Origin: Misgurnus anguillicaudatus | Lineage: Eukaryota; Chordata; Actinopteri; Cypriniformes; Cobitidae | Length of the DNA: 64,000 nucleotides | Assembly: GCF_027580225.2 (NCBI RefSeq) | Contig: NC_073355.2 | Span: 23,153,501 to 23,217,500, forward strand | Reading direction: 5' to 3' | Part shown: positions 48,931-64,000 of the stretch, piece after piece | How positions within the stretch are numbered: the stretch's first letter is position 1 | Layout of the letters: each line of letters begins with the position of its first letter | Program-made: the position numbers and the translations under genes | Notes under the pieces: generated by a model | The model's database searches: none | What the model saw: the letters and a program-made list of their open reading frames with translations, nothing else | Told to the model about the DNA's origin: nothing

Positions 48931-49738
48931 ATGTTTAGACAGGCCCTGGTCAAGCCACTGCTTAAAAAAGCCACATTCAACCCCTCTCTCACGGACAGTT
49001 ATAGACTTGTCTCACTTCTTCCGTTCATTGCCAAAACACCTGAAAGAACAGTTTTCAATCAGGCATCTTCCTTTCTATCATTGAACAGCATACCTGATGA
49101 TAAGCAGTCAAAATGCAACCACTCCACCGAAACAGCACTGCTGTCATTCACAGAAGCATTACGGCTAGCTAAGGGGGAATCAAAATCCTCTGTTCTGATT
49201 CTGCTAGACCTGTAGGCAGCCTTTGACACAGTCATCCTTCAGATCCTACTAGCCACCCTATCGTGGCTAGGTATCACAGCTACTCCTATCCAATGGTTAA
49301 AATCTTATCTCTCCAACAGATTCTTTAGGGTTTTGTGATGGTCAATGGGGTCCCTCAGGGATCAATGCTTGGTCCACTCCTTTTCTCCATCTACACACCA
49401 TATTTAGGACCTATCATAGAAGCACATGGCTTCTCCTACCACTGTTATGCCGAAGACACCCAAATCTTTTTATCATTTCACCCAGACAATCCCACCATAG
49501 CAGCACGCATTACAGCCTCCTTAGAAGACATCTCAGCTTGGATGAAGAAACACCACCTACAGCTGAATCTAGTGAAGACGAAGCTGCTTGTATTTCCGGC
49601 ACAACCCAAGATATAAAGCATGCCCTATCCATTCAACTGGGCAACACAACCCTTACTTCTTCCAAAACTGCCAGAAACCTCTGCGTAATCTTTGATGACC
49701 AACTGTCCTTCACTGCTTACATTGCTAAGAGACCATGA
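48931..49738 (+). pseudogene. LINE reverse transcriptase, broken
   Basis: Three consecutive ORFs (48931-49215, 49335-49616, 49538-49738) with reverse transcriptase motifs including [12 protein letters not shown] and the altered catalytic box YAED. Stop codons (for example near 49213) and frame changes separate them. Confidence 0.85.
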
Positions 49739-50094
49739 TCATGTTGATTTTTATTATACAATATCAGGAAGATACGTCCATTCCTTTACGGAGCATGCTG
49801 CATAACTCCTGATCCAGGCTCTGGTTCTCTCTAGGCTGGACTACTGCAATGCTCCTGCTTGGCATTCCTGCATAGAGCATCAAACCACTCCAACTGATTC
49901 AGGACGCAGCAGCTCGGCTCATCTTCAAAGAGCCCAAAATGGCTCATGTAACGACACTTTTCATCTCTCTCCACTGGCTACTGATTGAATCGCGTGTGTC
50001 AGTTATAAGTGCTCACTTACAGAACTTTCACTGGCACTGCACCGCCATACTTTCACACTTTCCTGCATTTCTACACCTCATCCAGAACCTTACA

Positions 50095-50454
50095 TTAAAG
50101 GCGTTCTAAGCGAATCTGTGCGACGTCACTTTTTGTTGATGTTTAAACTGTTTTCAAACAAACGGAGCGTAGCTAACTCCTCCCCTCCCTTCCGTGCTTT
50201 CACTAACGCGCCCAACCCTCACCCCCAAATCCTTCTTGACGTTTATTGGCTGGAACACTTTGTTATGTTTCGTGGTGCTAGGTTTGGCCACTGTGTTGTT
50301 ATTGTCGTTTGTGGAGCCTGGGCTGTTTACAGAGATCGCGTTTTTTTACAGTTTGATCAGCGGTCAGGTAGCAAGCAGATAGTGAGGAGATGTTTGCTGT
50401 AACAAAAAATGTTTTATGGTCTAAAATGCGTGAATTCGCTTAGAGCACCTTTAA
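50095..50454. repeat. TTAA-flanked MITE inserted in the LINE
   Basis: TTAAAGGCGTTCTAAGCGAA at left and AATTCGCTTAGAGCACCTTTAA at right. Inverted copy of 32208-32577 (shared ACAGAGATCGCGTTTTTTAC region). LINE sequence resumes after it near 50460, so it is younger than the LINE. Confidence 0.85.
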
Positions 50455-50969
50455 GCATAGGAGCGGCGCCTTGTCTTACCTTCTCAAAAGGGCAATAAAT
50501 CACGATCCTGCTCATTCTCCTTCACTACTCCCTGCTGGTGGAATGATCATCCTTTAGGAGTCCGATCAGCCACATCTCTCGCTAAATTCAAAAAACAACT
50601 AAAAACTCATCTTTTTGAAAAATATTTGACAAATTGAAACTAACTGTATACACCACTTCTATCTTCTATCTTAAAAAAATAACTAACTCTTTTTCTCTCT
50701 CAACAGGTATTGTTTCAGAATTGTGAAAACGTGTAACTTGGTACAGTGTAAGCACTTCTTGTATTACTGCCTCCATATGACAAATCGTTTGATTGTTTTT
50801 TTATCTTTATAAGTCACTTTGGATAAAAGCGTCTGCTAAACGCCTAAATGTAAGTGTATATGTTAATATATAATTTTTTACAGTGCAGCTTCTTCTAGCT
50901 TAAACCAGCTAAGGCCAGCCAACCATCTTAGATGGTTTTAGCTGGTTTTCACAACAGAACTCATTACAC

Positions 50970-51556
50970 CAGTGCTTCCTAAACTGGGTCATCGCGGTAC
51001 TGCGGGGGGGTTTTGCTAGGCTAAATCAAAATATTAAAATAATGAAAATATTCTAATTGTTCTGAAATGTGATTTTCCCTCCCTATTACATAAACATAAA
51101 GCATATAAAAAATTCCATTATAGTGAGGTGAGATACATTGTTTGTAAATGGTTTGAGATTTTATTTGACTTTTAAATCATATTTATGGAATTCATTGCAA
51201 TAGATTTATGAACTATTTGTGAACTATGTAGCTTCTGTTACACACTTTGCATTATAATTGTAAATAGTATGCAGAAAGTATGTGTTATGGATTTAAATAA
51301 ATTTGTAAAGAATGTTTACGTCAACTTTCAACAGAATATAAAAATACTTCTCATAATTGTTTTAAATATTTCTTGTAGTTCTCATAATTCACATGAGATT
51401 CTTAAAAACTGGTTGATAAATGTTGATAATTTTGTGCAAAGAGACAATCTGGTTTATTAAAAAAAAAAATATATATATACAAATGGGGGCTGGGGTCGTG
51501 GAGCTTTTGCTATGTTTTGGGGAACCTTACCACTCTGAAGTTTGGGAACCCTTTTA
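50970..51556. mobile_element. hAT-like non-autonomous element
   Basis: Left CAGTGCTTCCTAAACTGGGT and right CTGAAGTTTGGGAACCC are inverted in the manner of hAT MITEs of the CAGTG...AAACT type. AT-rich interior, no transposase. Confidence 0.5.
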
Positions 51557-51719
51557 CAGCCCACGTGATCAAATAGCCTGCACGAGCATTTTGGCAAAAG
51601 AAGTGGTGTCATTCCCCATTGGTTCTAACGTGTTAGCAACTCAGAAAGTTTATTAAAACGGTTTCAAAATGTCTGGTAGTTGCGTTTGGTTGCACTAATA
51701 TAATAATATACGTATATAT

Positions 51720-51971
51720 GAAGAGTTTCTTTGCAAAACGAGATAACCATCGTTTTTTTAATTGTTAAGAAATCTTGTTTTTTGGTTGTGCATTCCAATT
51801 AATTTCAATTCAACTGCAGTTGGTTTGTTTTGATTTAAACCTTCATAACTTAAAAAAAAAACAGCTAAGTAACACCATAAAACAAAATAATAATGACATA
51901 ACATAATAATAAACATGTTTTGACAAAAATGTTAAAAAATGGATTTATCTCGTTTTGCAACGAAACTCTTC
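51720..51971. mobile_element. GAAGAGTTTCTTTGC foldback element
   Basis: GAAGAGTTTCTTTGCAAAAC at left, GTTTTGCAACGAAACTCTTC at right, flanked by AT/TA-rich sequence. About 250 bp; same family as 24773-25022, in the opposite orientation of its interior. Confidence 0.85.
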
Positions 51972-52119
51972 ATATGTTTCTGGCCACTTAATGCCACGTC
52001 ATCATTGTGTATATAACTGCTAGACGGATAGGATACTGTAAAATGTATAAGTAGGCTAATATCTAGCTAAACTTTTGCAATGATATAACAGAAAAATCCA
52101 AGTATTTTTATAACATTTA

Positions 52120-52320
52120 CCTACATTTAGGCATTTAGCAGACGCTTTTATCCAAAGCGTCTTATAAGGAAACAATCAAGCGATTTTTCATAGGGAGGCA
52201 ACAAGAAGTGCTTATACCAAGTTACAAGTTTTCACTATTTCAAAACAATACCTGTTGAGAGAGAAAAGAGAGTTAGTTATTTTTTTTAGATAGAAGAGGC
52301 GTGTCTACAGTCATATCAAT
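52120..52320 (-). repeat. L2-like LINE 3' end, minus strand
   Basis: TACATTTAGGCATTTAGCAG, then ACGCTTTTATCCAAAGCG, is the reverse complement of the LINE 3' end seen at 50810-50850. About 200 bp. Confidence 0.75.
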
Positions 52321-52859
52321 TTGTCAAGAATAGGCTACTTACAAACAACGCCCTTTTTCCGTGGCATATATTTTGAACATATACAAATATAATCAAGACT
52401 TTCCAGAAGATGATTATCTACAAGAACAAGCAATAAAGTTGTCCTCGGTAAATCTACACACACAAAAACACCCGTACTAAACCTCACTTATATAAAATCC
52501 AGTCTGAGGCAAGCCCACTTCTTTGCCTCATCTAACTTTATGATGTCATTCTCCAACAGATGGCAGTATACTGCATTGTGACGTGTGTGCTTATGTTGGG
52601 AGCTGCTATGAGCAACAGTAGTGTGGAATGGAGTTACGTAATACTGCAGTTGTCCCTCATTACTATTCAATAAAGTACACGTGCTTATGTTGTACGGTTT
52701 TCACATACAAACTACATATGAGGTTAAAATTCTTACACTAGAAAGATATCATTCTTTTGACTGGGCATGTAGGCCTAAGTGTTAAGAAATTGCAAGTTTC
52801 ATTAAAAAGATGACAACAAATAACTATAAGAAAGAAAAACAATGTATTTGTTTGCAAAT

Positions 52860-55571
52860 GCATTTTTTTATATAAAGTAGATAGAAGAGTTGACCAAAGT
52901 CATTGCTCACATTCACATTTACAAACTCACATTCATACACATCCATATACTATAACAGATTGCATCTTTAAATATATTTTTATGTACATCTCATTTTTGT
53001 TCCATTTTGCTCAACAAAGTTCACAAAACGTGAAACGTAAGGAAAAGAGAAAAATCTAATTCCAGTCTCTTGTTGCTATACAGTTTTTTTTTTTTTTTTT
53101 TTTTGAAGAATGTAACATCCACCACAACACTTGTATGAAACAAATTTCTTCAATAACCTATGATGAGAAGAACAGTTGTTTATGAGTTATTTATGTCTCT
53201 TATACTGTCATGGTCAGTTATCACTACATCCAGTATCTCATTTAAGCCACTTTTCATAGTAGTAAAGCATCAATGCATGTTCAACCGTTTGCCCAATGTA
53301 GAAGACTTCATTACATTTAGCTAACCAATGGTCTAGCTTATGGGTAAAACAAGATCTCTGCATTAATAGCACCATCAGTGTTTTATCAGATTATCTGAGG
53401 CTAGACATGAAATAAATGTAAATAAAAAAATCAAAAGCATGTAAATAACCATGTAAAATTGTAATACACATAATGAACAACCCTGTATTTAACATAATAA
53501 AATTATGAACTTAAAGTCTTAGTTTTGTCCCTCGTTGATCTTTATAATGTCACATGAACATGTGCATAAACGTTTGTAGTTTAGTTATATTCATATTGCT
53601 AAACATAGTGCATCAGGTCACTGGCGCTCTGCCATCAGAGTCTTTTGATCAGTTTTTGTATGCTACAATAAACTAATCAAAGTTTTATTACCTCCTGGTG
53701 GTAGATAAAATAGGCCAGTATGTCAGCATTTGCATATTGAAACACTGTAATTCTTTTTATAGAGGCTTATTCAAGCTCCTCTTTCCAAATAATGTCACCT
53801 GTGAGTTGTTCAAAGTCTCCCACCTTTGCCATTGTTGATCAGATCTATTGTTCCCATTGATTTAACACAGTGTGTTGATAATATGCTGAAAAAACACATC
53901 TGTTATTTATGGGACAGCATCAAATTTTAAAGATGATTACATTACTTTTTAACATTTCATCAGCAAACTCATCTTATGTTGAAGCTGGTTTGCAATGTGT
54001 CTCAATAAGTAAAATGAAGTAAAACTAAATCAATACAGAGAGTTCCATAAAATGCAAGAAGATAAATATTGAAAAGGGGAAAAATATTTAAAGCTCATTG
54101 GTTTAAACTGAGACTTAATTCTTCTGAGTGCTTTCAGTGTAAATAGATTGACCTAAAATTGTAAAAAAATCCTTTCTCTTAGTCACTAAGAATATTGATT
54201 TATGCTTTATTTTGCACATGTCTTTAAGAATTTCATGTGTGTGATATGTAATCTAGGGAACTCATGCTTTAATGTGCTGTATGCATAATTATGAAATAAA
54301 TTTTTTCATTTTTATTTTTTTTACAAAATGTTTGTGACATTGTATGTCTACTGCTAACGTCTTTCCTTAATATCGCCTTTCTTTTGCTCCTTCAAAAATA
54401 TCTCTTCCTAATGAGAAGGCTACAAAAGATTACTGTACTTTTGGCTGCTGTACTGGCAACTTTACAACTTTTATGTCTTTATGGCACATCAGTTTGGAGC
54501 ACTTTCCAAAAGAACGTCATACAAAAAATGTGACCATCAAATCATAAACAAAGATGTTTAAAAAGTGGTCAAAGAAGCATGCATTAACACCCGTATAAGA
54601 ACATACAGTACTTGCTTTTGAAAATACATAAAATATCTACCTTTGCATTACTTTGTTCTGATGTTTTGAAGATGACAATAAGTAGCATACGATGTCAGAG
54701 AAATGCTCTTTCTTGACGTTTGAGATTCTGTTCAGTTGAAGATCGTGCAGTCAGTTCATCATCACAATCATAAATGATTCGTCGTTTGTCTCTTTTAAAC
54801 ACAACGGTTCGACAGACCATCTCACTAAATGGTCTTGTGCCCGCAGCAGTTTAAGACCCAGACCTTCGTAAAGGCCACTAGGATATGCTAAACAAACAAA
54901 ACATCTTGAAGTCACGATGCCATGCAACGGACACCCTGACCAATAAGGAGAGCAGCAGAAGTCCTCAGATAAAACTGTCAGATACTCACTAATATTTGTG
55001 GTTTTGGGTTGATGTTAATGCAGAAATGGTGGTACCAAGGGTCAAACTAGTGAAGAAGTGTTAAGCTGAGTCTTTGGTTTGCTTCATTTTTGACAATGTT
55101 GCAAGCTTGGCTCCATTGAATAAGTCCCATTTTCAAACTGCTCAGTGTGCTTAGAAAGCATTTTGCTGTTGCACAAATCTGGGCTTTCAAAAGATTTTAT
55201 CTTTATTGTAAAACAGGAATGACTTTAACAGGACTGCTGCTCATGTTTTGTATGGATGAAATCACTTCAGGAAGGTCACGATTGCTGCACCGTTGGACTT
55301 CTCGATGATGATGGAAGTATCGCTATACCCAACAGCTGACCTTAGGAAGCCACACGAATGGTTAAAGAACACCTTTATGGTTGTGGTGGTGTCCTGGTCA
55401 GACCTTTAGAGTTTACAACAATGTCTGATCCAATGTCATTCATTGCTACAAATAAGCCTCAAAACTATGCTCTGAAGCGTCAGTTTATTACACTTTTTTA
55501 TAATACTAATAACGACACAAAAACTTTTTTTAACTGTTTTTGTTTGTTTTCATTTACGCACAAAACCTCAC
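52860..55571 (-). other. cdk5r1: Probable long 3' UTR of cdk5r1
   Basis: About 2.7 kb downstream of the cdk5r1 stop codon that is free of recognisable transposons, in sharp contrast to the rest of the window. Mammalian CDK5R1 is known to have a long regulatory 3' UTR, so this repeat-poor stretch may be the same. A run of about 23 T lies at 53081-53104 on the plus strand (A-run on the transcript). The true end is not determined. Confidence 0.45.
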
Positions 55572-56495
55572 TTATCGATCCAGGCCAATAAGCAGTCGGT
55601 TCTCTTCTTCCTTCTGACTCTCGTTCTTAAGGTCAGCGAAAACCTGGGTGAAGTAATGCGGGTCAGAGTTAAGCTGAAGCATTTTGCTACTCATGCGGTT
55701 AATAATAGCCAGGCTCCGATTCCAGAAGGCATCTTTGTCTGTCTCCACCAAAAAAGGCTTGAGCGGGTAGGAAATTTCGTTTCCCATGTAGGAATAGGAC
55801 AGGTAGAGGCAAGTGAGCAGCTCGGCCTGCAACTCACGCTCGCTAGACACCTCCGCTGAAATGACCTCACGGCAGAGCATGTACAGGAAGACCACGTTAG
55901 CCGGGGTAATAAAGCCCTGGTCCTGCCAACCCTGCAAAAGAAGTGACCGGTCCACACTGCGCAACCAGAGTACGGGGTCAGCAGGCGAGAGGCGCTTCAG
56001 GCGGTAACAGCGTCGGCACAGGAACTCACCCAGGCTCCTTAGCAGCTCGCTGGTGGAAGCCTGCACAATCACTCTTTTTGGTGTGCCCGCATTGGCGGCT
56101 TGTCCCACAGATCCAGTGATTGAGGTCCTTTTGGCAGTAGAGGCCACATTGGCGGTGGTCTTAGATGTGGGTATGGAACTCACAGCTGGTTCCTGGATGA
56201 AGCTGGAAAGATTGGCACATGACTGGGACTTCTTCAGGTTTTGGGTGTTGAGGGTCCCCACGCTTTCTTCGTCTTGACTGTCACCAGAGGCCAGCTTCTT
56301 AGAGCCTTTTCTCTTGGCCGAAGCCGCCACGATGCGCTTCCATGGCAGGACATTAATGATGGACTGTCGTTTCAAGTTCTTGTCCTTGGCATTTTTGCTG
56401 TTCTGCACAGCTGTATAATGTGCCAGAGGGGGTGGTATTTCATCAAACAGGCCAGCCTTACGGTAGCTTGGGGAGACTGACAGTACAGTTCCCAT
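55572..56495 (-). CDS. cdk5r1: CDK5 activator 1 (p35)
   Basis: Single coding exon, 307 residues, the same length as human p35. It binds and activates CDK5 in neurons, acting at membranes and the cytoskeleton. It begins [13 protein letters not shown]: Gly2 is the myristoylation site that anchors p35. [18 protein letters not shown] and VLPWKRIVA are nearly identical to human. The CDK5-binding cyclin-like fold covers roughly 140-307 ([20 protein letters not shown] to the end LLIGLDR). Human phosphosites Ser8 and Thr138 have SP and TP counterparts at the same numbers. The calpain site that makes p25 (F98-A99 in human) corresponds to F99-I100 here ([10 protein letters not shown]). The segment about 65-135 is variable. 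I cannot tell the a from the b paralogue. The start is fixed by the myristoylation sequence. Confidence 0.98.
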   Translation of the reverse strand: MGTVLSVSPSYRKAGLFDEIPPPLAHYTAVQNSKNAKDKNLKRQSIINVLPWKRIVAASAKRKGSKKLASGDSQDEESVGTLNTQNLKKSQSCANLSSFIQEPAVSSIPTSKTTANVASTAKRTSITGSVGQAANAGTPKRVIVQASTSELLRSLGEFLCRRCYRLKRLSPADPVLWLRSVDRSLLLQGWQDQGFITPANVVFLYMLCREVISAEVSSERELQAELLTCLYLSYSYMGNEISYPLKPFLVETDKDAFWNRSLAIINRMSSKMLQLNSDPHYFTQVFADLKNESQKEEENRLLIGLDR

Positions 56496-56540
56496 GATGA
56501 CTTTATTATTATGAGATATCTGTAGATATGAAATCTATTC
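56496..56540 (-). other. cdk5r1: cdk5r1 5' UTR, second segment
   Basis: A good acceptor (polypyrimidine tract then TTTCAAG) lies at 56541, 45 nt before the ATG, so the coding exon probably begins here. Confidence 0.55.
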
Positions 56541-57225
56541 CTTGAAAGAGAAAAATAGAAATATTTGGTTAAAAAAAAGGTTAACGTAGGAAATTGGTTT
56601 CCTCAGACCACCCTCACCATTTTAACACAGCATGCACGCGTCCTCTGATGAACATGCGCAAAGAATATGCACAAAACTGTGTTTTACTAACACTCTTTTC
56701 TTCTCTTAGAAAAGAAGCCTGCTACATATATGTTTTTTGTCGCACATAAAGATATTTTCAAACATAACGATATAATAAAATGAACAGTGTGAGATTTAGT
56801 AGCCGAATATGCGAAAGCATCCATCTTAGCTTCAAAATGGATGTCGAGGATGTAAACACGTTCATTGCTTTTTGATATTCATTTTTTGTGAAAAAAAATA
56901 TTTTTCAGTGTAAAAATAATAAATTGTTAAATGTAATCAGTTCATGCCTCTCATAAATTCACAAATTTCTCTACGAATACTTGGCTTAAAACGAGTTACA
57001 GGGAAATCATCGGTAGGCTACGTTTTAGTCAAAATGAGCTGTTGCAAATAAAGACATCACCGTTATTTCCCCATAACATCTGGCTCACGTGTGTTGTTTC
57101 ACATATGGAAACGTAATACAATAAAGTTTTTGATATTGTAGGCTATAGCTAGATACATTTATATTTGAAATTTGATTTTAAACAAATGCATTGTGGGCCA
57201 TTCATATAAAATGTTGATTACTTAC

Positions 57226-57310
57226 CAATCAAATCTTCGTTGGTTCCGTTGTTAATATATCTATGTATGTATGTATAAGAAATGTTTCTAAATATAAAAA
57301 TAGGCTATCC
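57226..57310 (-). other. cdk5r1: cdk5r1 non-coding exon 1 (approximate 5' end)
   Basis: On the minus strand GATTTGATTG|GTAAGTAATC is a strong donor at 57225, opposite the acceptor at 56541, giving a 5' UTR intron of about 685 bp. A TATA-like GATAAAAAG (57335-57343) would place the start near 57305-57310. Confidence 0.5.
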
Positions 57311-57620
57311 GTCGAGTAATCCGTCGATATCTCGCTTTTTATCCCGGTGTCGCGCCGTAAAGGCAACGTGCTTGTCGTTGTCCAAGGTGCTGAAAATGGA
57401 GCGTCAGTGATGAAATAACGCTTTTACGTAAAAGCAGCGTTGCAGTCAGTGGGTGTTCAGGATTATCTGGTTGCTAAGGTTATTTACCAAATGCAAACCT
57501 TCGCACGTTCTCCTCGATGCATGGTCGTTCTTTCTTTCCACCTCGAGCTTCAGCATCACAATAAATTTGTCTGTGACGGCGGAAGACTAAAACGCTAGGC
57601 TAGAATAAAACTCGAAAAGC
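57311..57620. promoter_or_regulatory. cdk5r1: cdk5r1 promoter region, CpG-rich
   Basis: Contains clusters of CpG (CGTCGATATCTCGC, GTGTCGCGCCG) and a TATA-like box on the minus strand at 57335-57343. It lies between the divergent cdk5r1 and psmd11 genes. Confidence 0.4.
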
Positions 57621-58504
57621 TCAGACGGTAAATAAAAAAGAAACGTCTATATTAACATTTACAAAATAGATGACTATTTAAGTCTAGAGAAAAATTGCGT
57701 TCAATGTTTTTTGCAGTGTTTTCTATCGCTTCTACACTGATGCTGAATCTGCTAACGCTGGCAGCTGGGTGGGAACTTGGCAATGGCTAAGCACACACTA
57801 TCTCGTTATCTGTCCGTGGTGCCATCCGTCAAGTGTGCTTTGAAATACCAGTACTCGCATCAGCATCTGTTATAGCTTCAGAAAAAGGAAATATTTAAAC
57901 TTGTCATTACATGCCAGACATTGCCTATATAAATCTTCAATCAAGATTCACACATTATCAAGAAAGATTAACTTCAATCTTAATGTGTAGGCTAGTAATG
58001 TCGTCGAGACGCATGGGTTCAATGACATGAATGGGGAACCCAACCCCCCTTTGATCTCTTTCACAAGCACACACCCACTCACACATGATCCATATACGAT
58101 TCTTATCCAATCATCATAGTAAGGCATGCAGTTTTCCTTAAAGAATGGTGTAGTGAGTCATTTGCACCCATTTAATGTTTTAGTAATAAGTTTATCTCGT
58201 TATCAAGCCATTGATTAAAGGCAAGCACATCAGATAGATAGATTGATAGACTAGCTATTTCTCAGACAATTGCCACTAAAATCATTACAGAATTTTTGTA
58301 TGTAGTGTTTTAGGCCGTATTGTTCTATAGCGGCTTCACCTGCCAAATAACACCAAAAGAACTCAAAACATTACTAGTAGAGACCCACAGGGACTTTTAC
58401 AGTTTCTAATAAAACCAATGCATTACTATTTAAAACAAAACTTTAAAATCCTTTTAACTGTCACTGTCGCACAGGTGGTATGTGTTTGGCATTACATATT
58501 TAAA

Positions 58505-59085
58505 AAAATAATTTCTTGGTCTTAACCAGCACTAATCTTGACAAAATATGTGTCGCTGGAAAGCTCTCAGATTGTAGTTTTTATTTCATCACCATTTAGC
58601 AAAAATAATGATATAGTATGAGTAATTTTCTAAAATATCACTGGCCAACAGGTGGGTCCAAGATGTTTTACATTTTTATTATTAAATATCCTATAAACAT
58701 GAAATAATCTTGACAAACTATATATTGTTGGAAAGCTCTAAGAATGTAGTTTTAATGTTTCAAGGCCATTTGATGATAGAAATCAAGTATTGTCAGTGAT
58801 TTTGTTAAATGTCACTCACCACATAATTGTTTTATATTCATAATTGTAATATCCAATTATAAATCTTCAAAAATCTTGACAACCCATATATCATTGAAAA
58901 GCTCTATGAATGTAGTTTTCATATTTCAAAGCCATTTGATCATAAAAATCGATCCCCGTAGGAATACATATGATTATTACATATTTAATTGCAATATCCT
59001 ATCATAAATCTTCAAAAATCTTGACATCTATATATCATTGGAAAGTTCTAGGTTTCATAATTAAAAAAATAATGATGCAGTGACA
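58505..59085. repeat. Diverged tandem array, four units of about 145-172 bp
   Basis: The core ATCTTGACA...TATAT(C/T)(A/G)TTG(A/G)AAAG(C/T)TCTA recurs at 58538, 58710, 58876 and 59021, each preceded by AATATCC(T/A)AT-like sequence and followed by TGTAGTTTT and a TTTCA...CCATTTGAT segment. Units have drifted considerably. Confidence 0.75.
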
Positions 59086-59500
59086 GTAATTTATTAAATT
59101 GTGACAAGATTATACAGCTAAACGTTGACACCTAGTGGCATTTGTTGGTAAAACCACTAAAAGTGTGACAAAAACCTAATTATTTGTGATTTTAACTTGA
59201 AATTTGGATCAAAACTAGTTGAGACCTATGATATTATTTTTGTAGCATTTTGTAGCCTCTCAATTTTTATGGGTTTTAAATATAAAATATATACTTTTTT
59301 TATATATATTTTTTAAATAAACTTAAACTGCTATAACTACTTTTTAATTTAACAACTCCAGACATTTCAGTAGAAAACTGTAAATTGTCTTCTTTAAAAA
59401 GATACCAAGATTTTGCTTCTGGATCAAAGAATGACAGAGTAAATTAATTTGATTTTATTTTACTTTATCATTTGTGGCTTAAACGTCTTCAAAATCCCAT
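59086..59500. other. Spacer upstream of psmd11
   Basis: AT-rich, non-coding, no clear repeat ends. Confidence 0.35.
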
Positions 59501-59594
59501 TATCTTTTTTTTGTTGGGAAAATCCTCCTCATGGAGTGAGTCATTCTGCCTGCTGGGCTCATTGAACTCAGTCTCCCGGCATGCCTCAGTGGCG

Positions 59595-59602
59595 CTTCCG
59601 GT
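59595..59602 (+). promoter_or_regulatory. psmd11: ETS-type site in the psmd11 promoter
   Basis: CTTCCGGT (ACCGGAAG on the other strand), about 50 bp before the ATG and close to the expected start site. ETS/GABP sites are typical of TATA-less housekeeping promoters, and no TATA box is visible here. Confidence 0.4.
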
Positions 59603-59652
59603 GGCGTATTCAATGATTGTTATGTGCACCAGGCAATTGGTGAATTGGTAAG

Positions 59653-64000
<4,348 letters not shown>

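Larger units (their letters stand above)
48535..50856 (+). mobile_element. L2-like non-LTR retrotransposon, decayed, 5'-truncated
   Basis: Similarity to LINE reverse transcriptase runs through several short frames, from an upstream segment (48600-48930) through [18 protein letters not shown] and [11 protein letters not shown] (the YADD catalytic box altered to YAED) to the thumb region near 49960. The 3' end reads GGATAAAAGCGTCTGCTAAA with a TAAATGTAAGTG-type tail, the usual L2-clade terminus in fish. A MITE (50095-50454) interrupts it. Many stops; inactive. Confidence 0.85.

Noticed and set aside
50118..50402. Plus-strand ORFs of 94 and 62 codons with hydrophobic stretch
   Set aside because: They coincide with the MITE 50095-50454, which occurs inverted elsewhere in the window.
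55656..56480. Several plus-strand ORFs of 60-80 codons
   Set aside because: They are antisense to the cdk5r1 coding exon and reflect its high GC content and codon pattern.

Overview
The window comes from a teleost fish, most likely a cyprinid close to zebrafish. Three things indicate this: vertebrate genes with small exons and GT-AG introns, an AT-rich background, and dense non-autonomous DNA transposons of types familiar from cyprinid genomes. Three protein-coding genes are recognisable with good confidence, plus a possible first exon of a fourth. There is no operon, CRISPR array or prokaryotic feature.

Layout. At 851-908 (minus strand) there is a probable signal-peptide first exon of an unidentified gene, with a TATA box near 1000 and the gene body lying off the left edge. 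From about 2.5 kb to 40.5 kb, minus strand, lies one complete integrin alpha-3 gene (itga3). I traced 25 coding exons whose lengths sum to 3186 nt (1061 codons plus stop) with every junction phase compatible; only the donor of exon 4 is problematic. Its introns, especially intron 1 (13.3 kb) and intron 15 (5.9 kb), are filled with nested transposons. From 40.5 to 52.3 kb is an intergenic stretch with an 85-bp tandem repeat, a relic THAP-domain exon between short inverted repeats, several MITEs and a decayed L2-like LINE that is itself split by a MITE. At 55572-56495 (minus) is cdk5r1 (p35, 307 aa, single coding exon), with a spliced 5' UTR exon near 57.2-57.3 kb and probably a long 3' UTR. From 59653 to the right edge (plus) are the first eight coding exons of psmd11, a 26S proteasome lid subunit; the gene runs off the window. 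cdk5r1 and psmd11 are divergently arranged, about 2.3 kb apart.

The genes are not a functional unit. Itga3 is a laminin-receptor subunit at the plasma membrane, p35 is the neuronal activator of CDK5, and Psmd11 is a proteasome scaffold. The linkage is of evolutionary interest because the human orthologues of cdk5r1 and psmd11 are neighbours whereas ITGA3 lies elsewhere on the same chromosome.

Most of the non-coding DNA is mobile. The most striking pattern is that more than ten elements with unrelated interiors share the same outer ends (TTAAAGG...CCTTTAA), implying mobilisation by TTAA-specific transposases. I found no convincing new biological system. The observations most worth checking are the exon-4 donor of itga3, the unidentified gene start at the left edge, the THAP-exon relic and the TTAA families.
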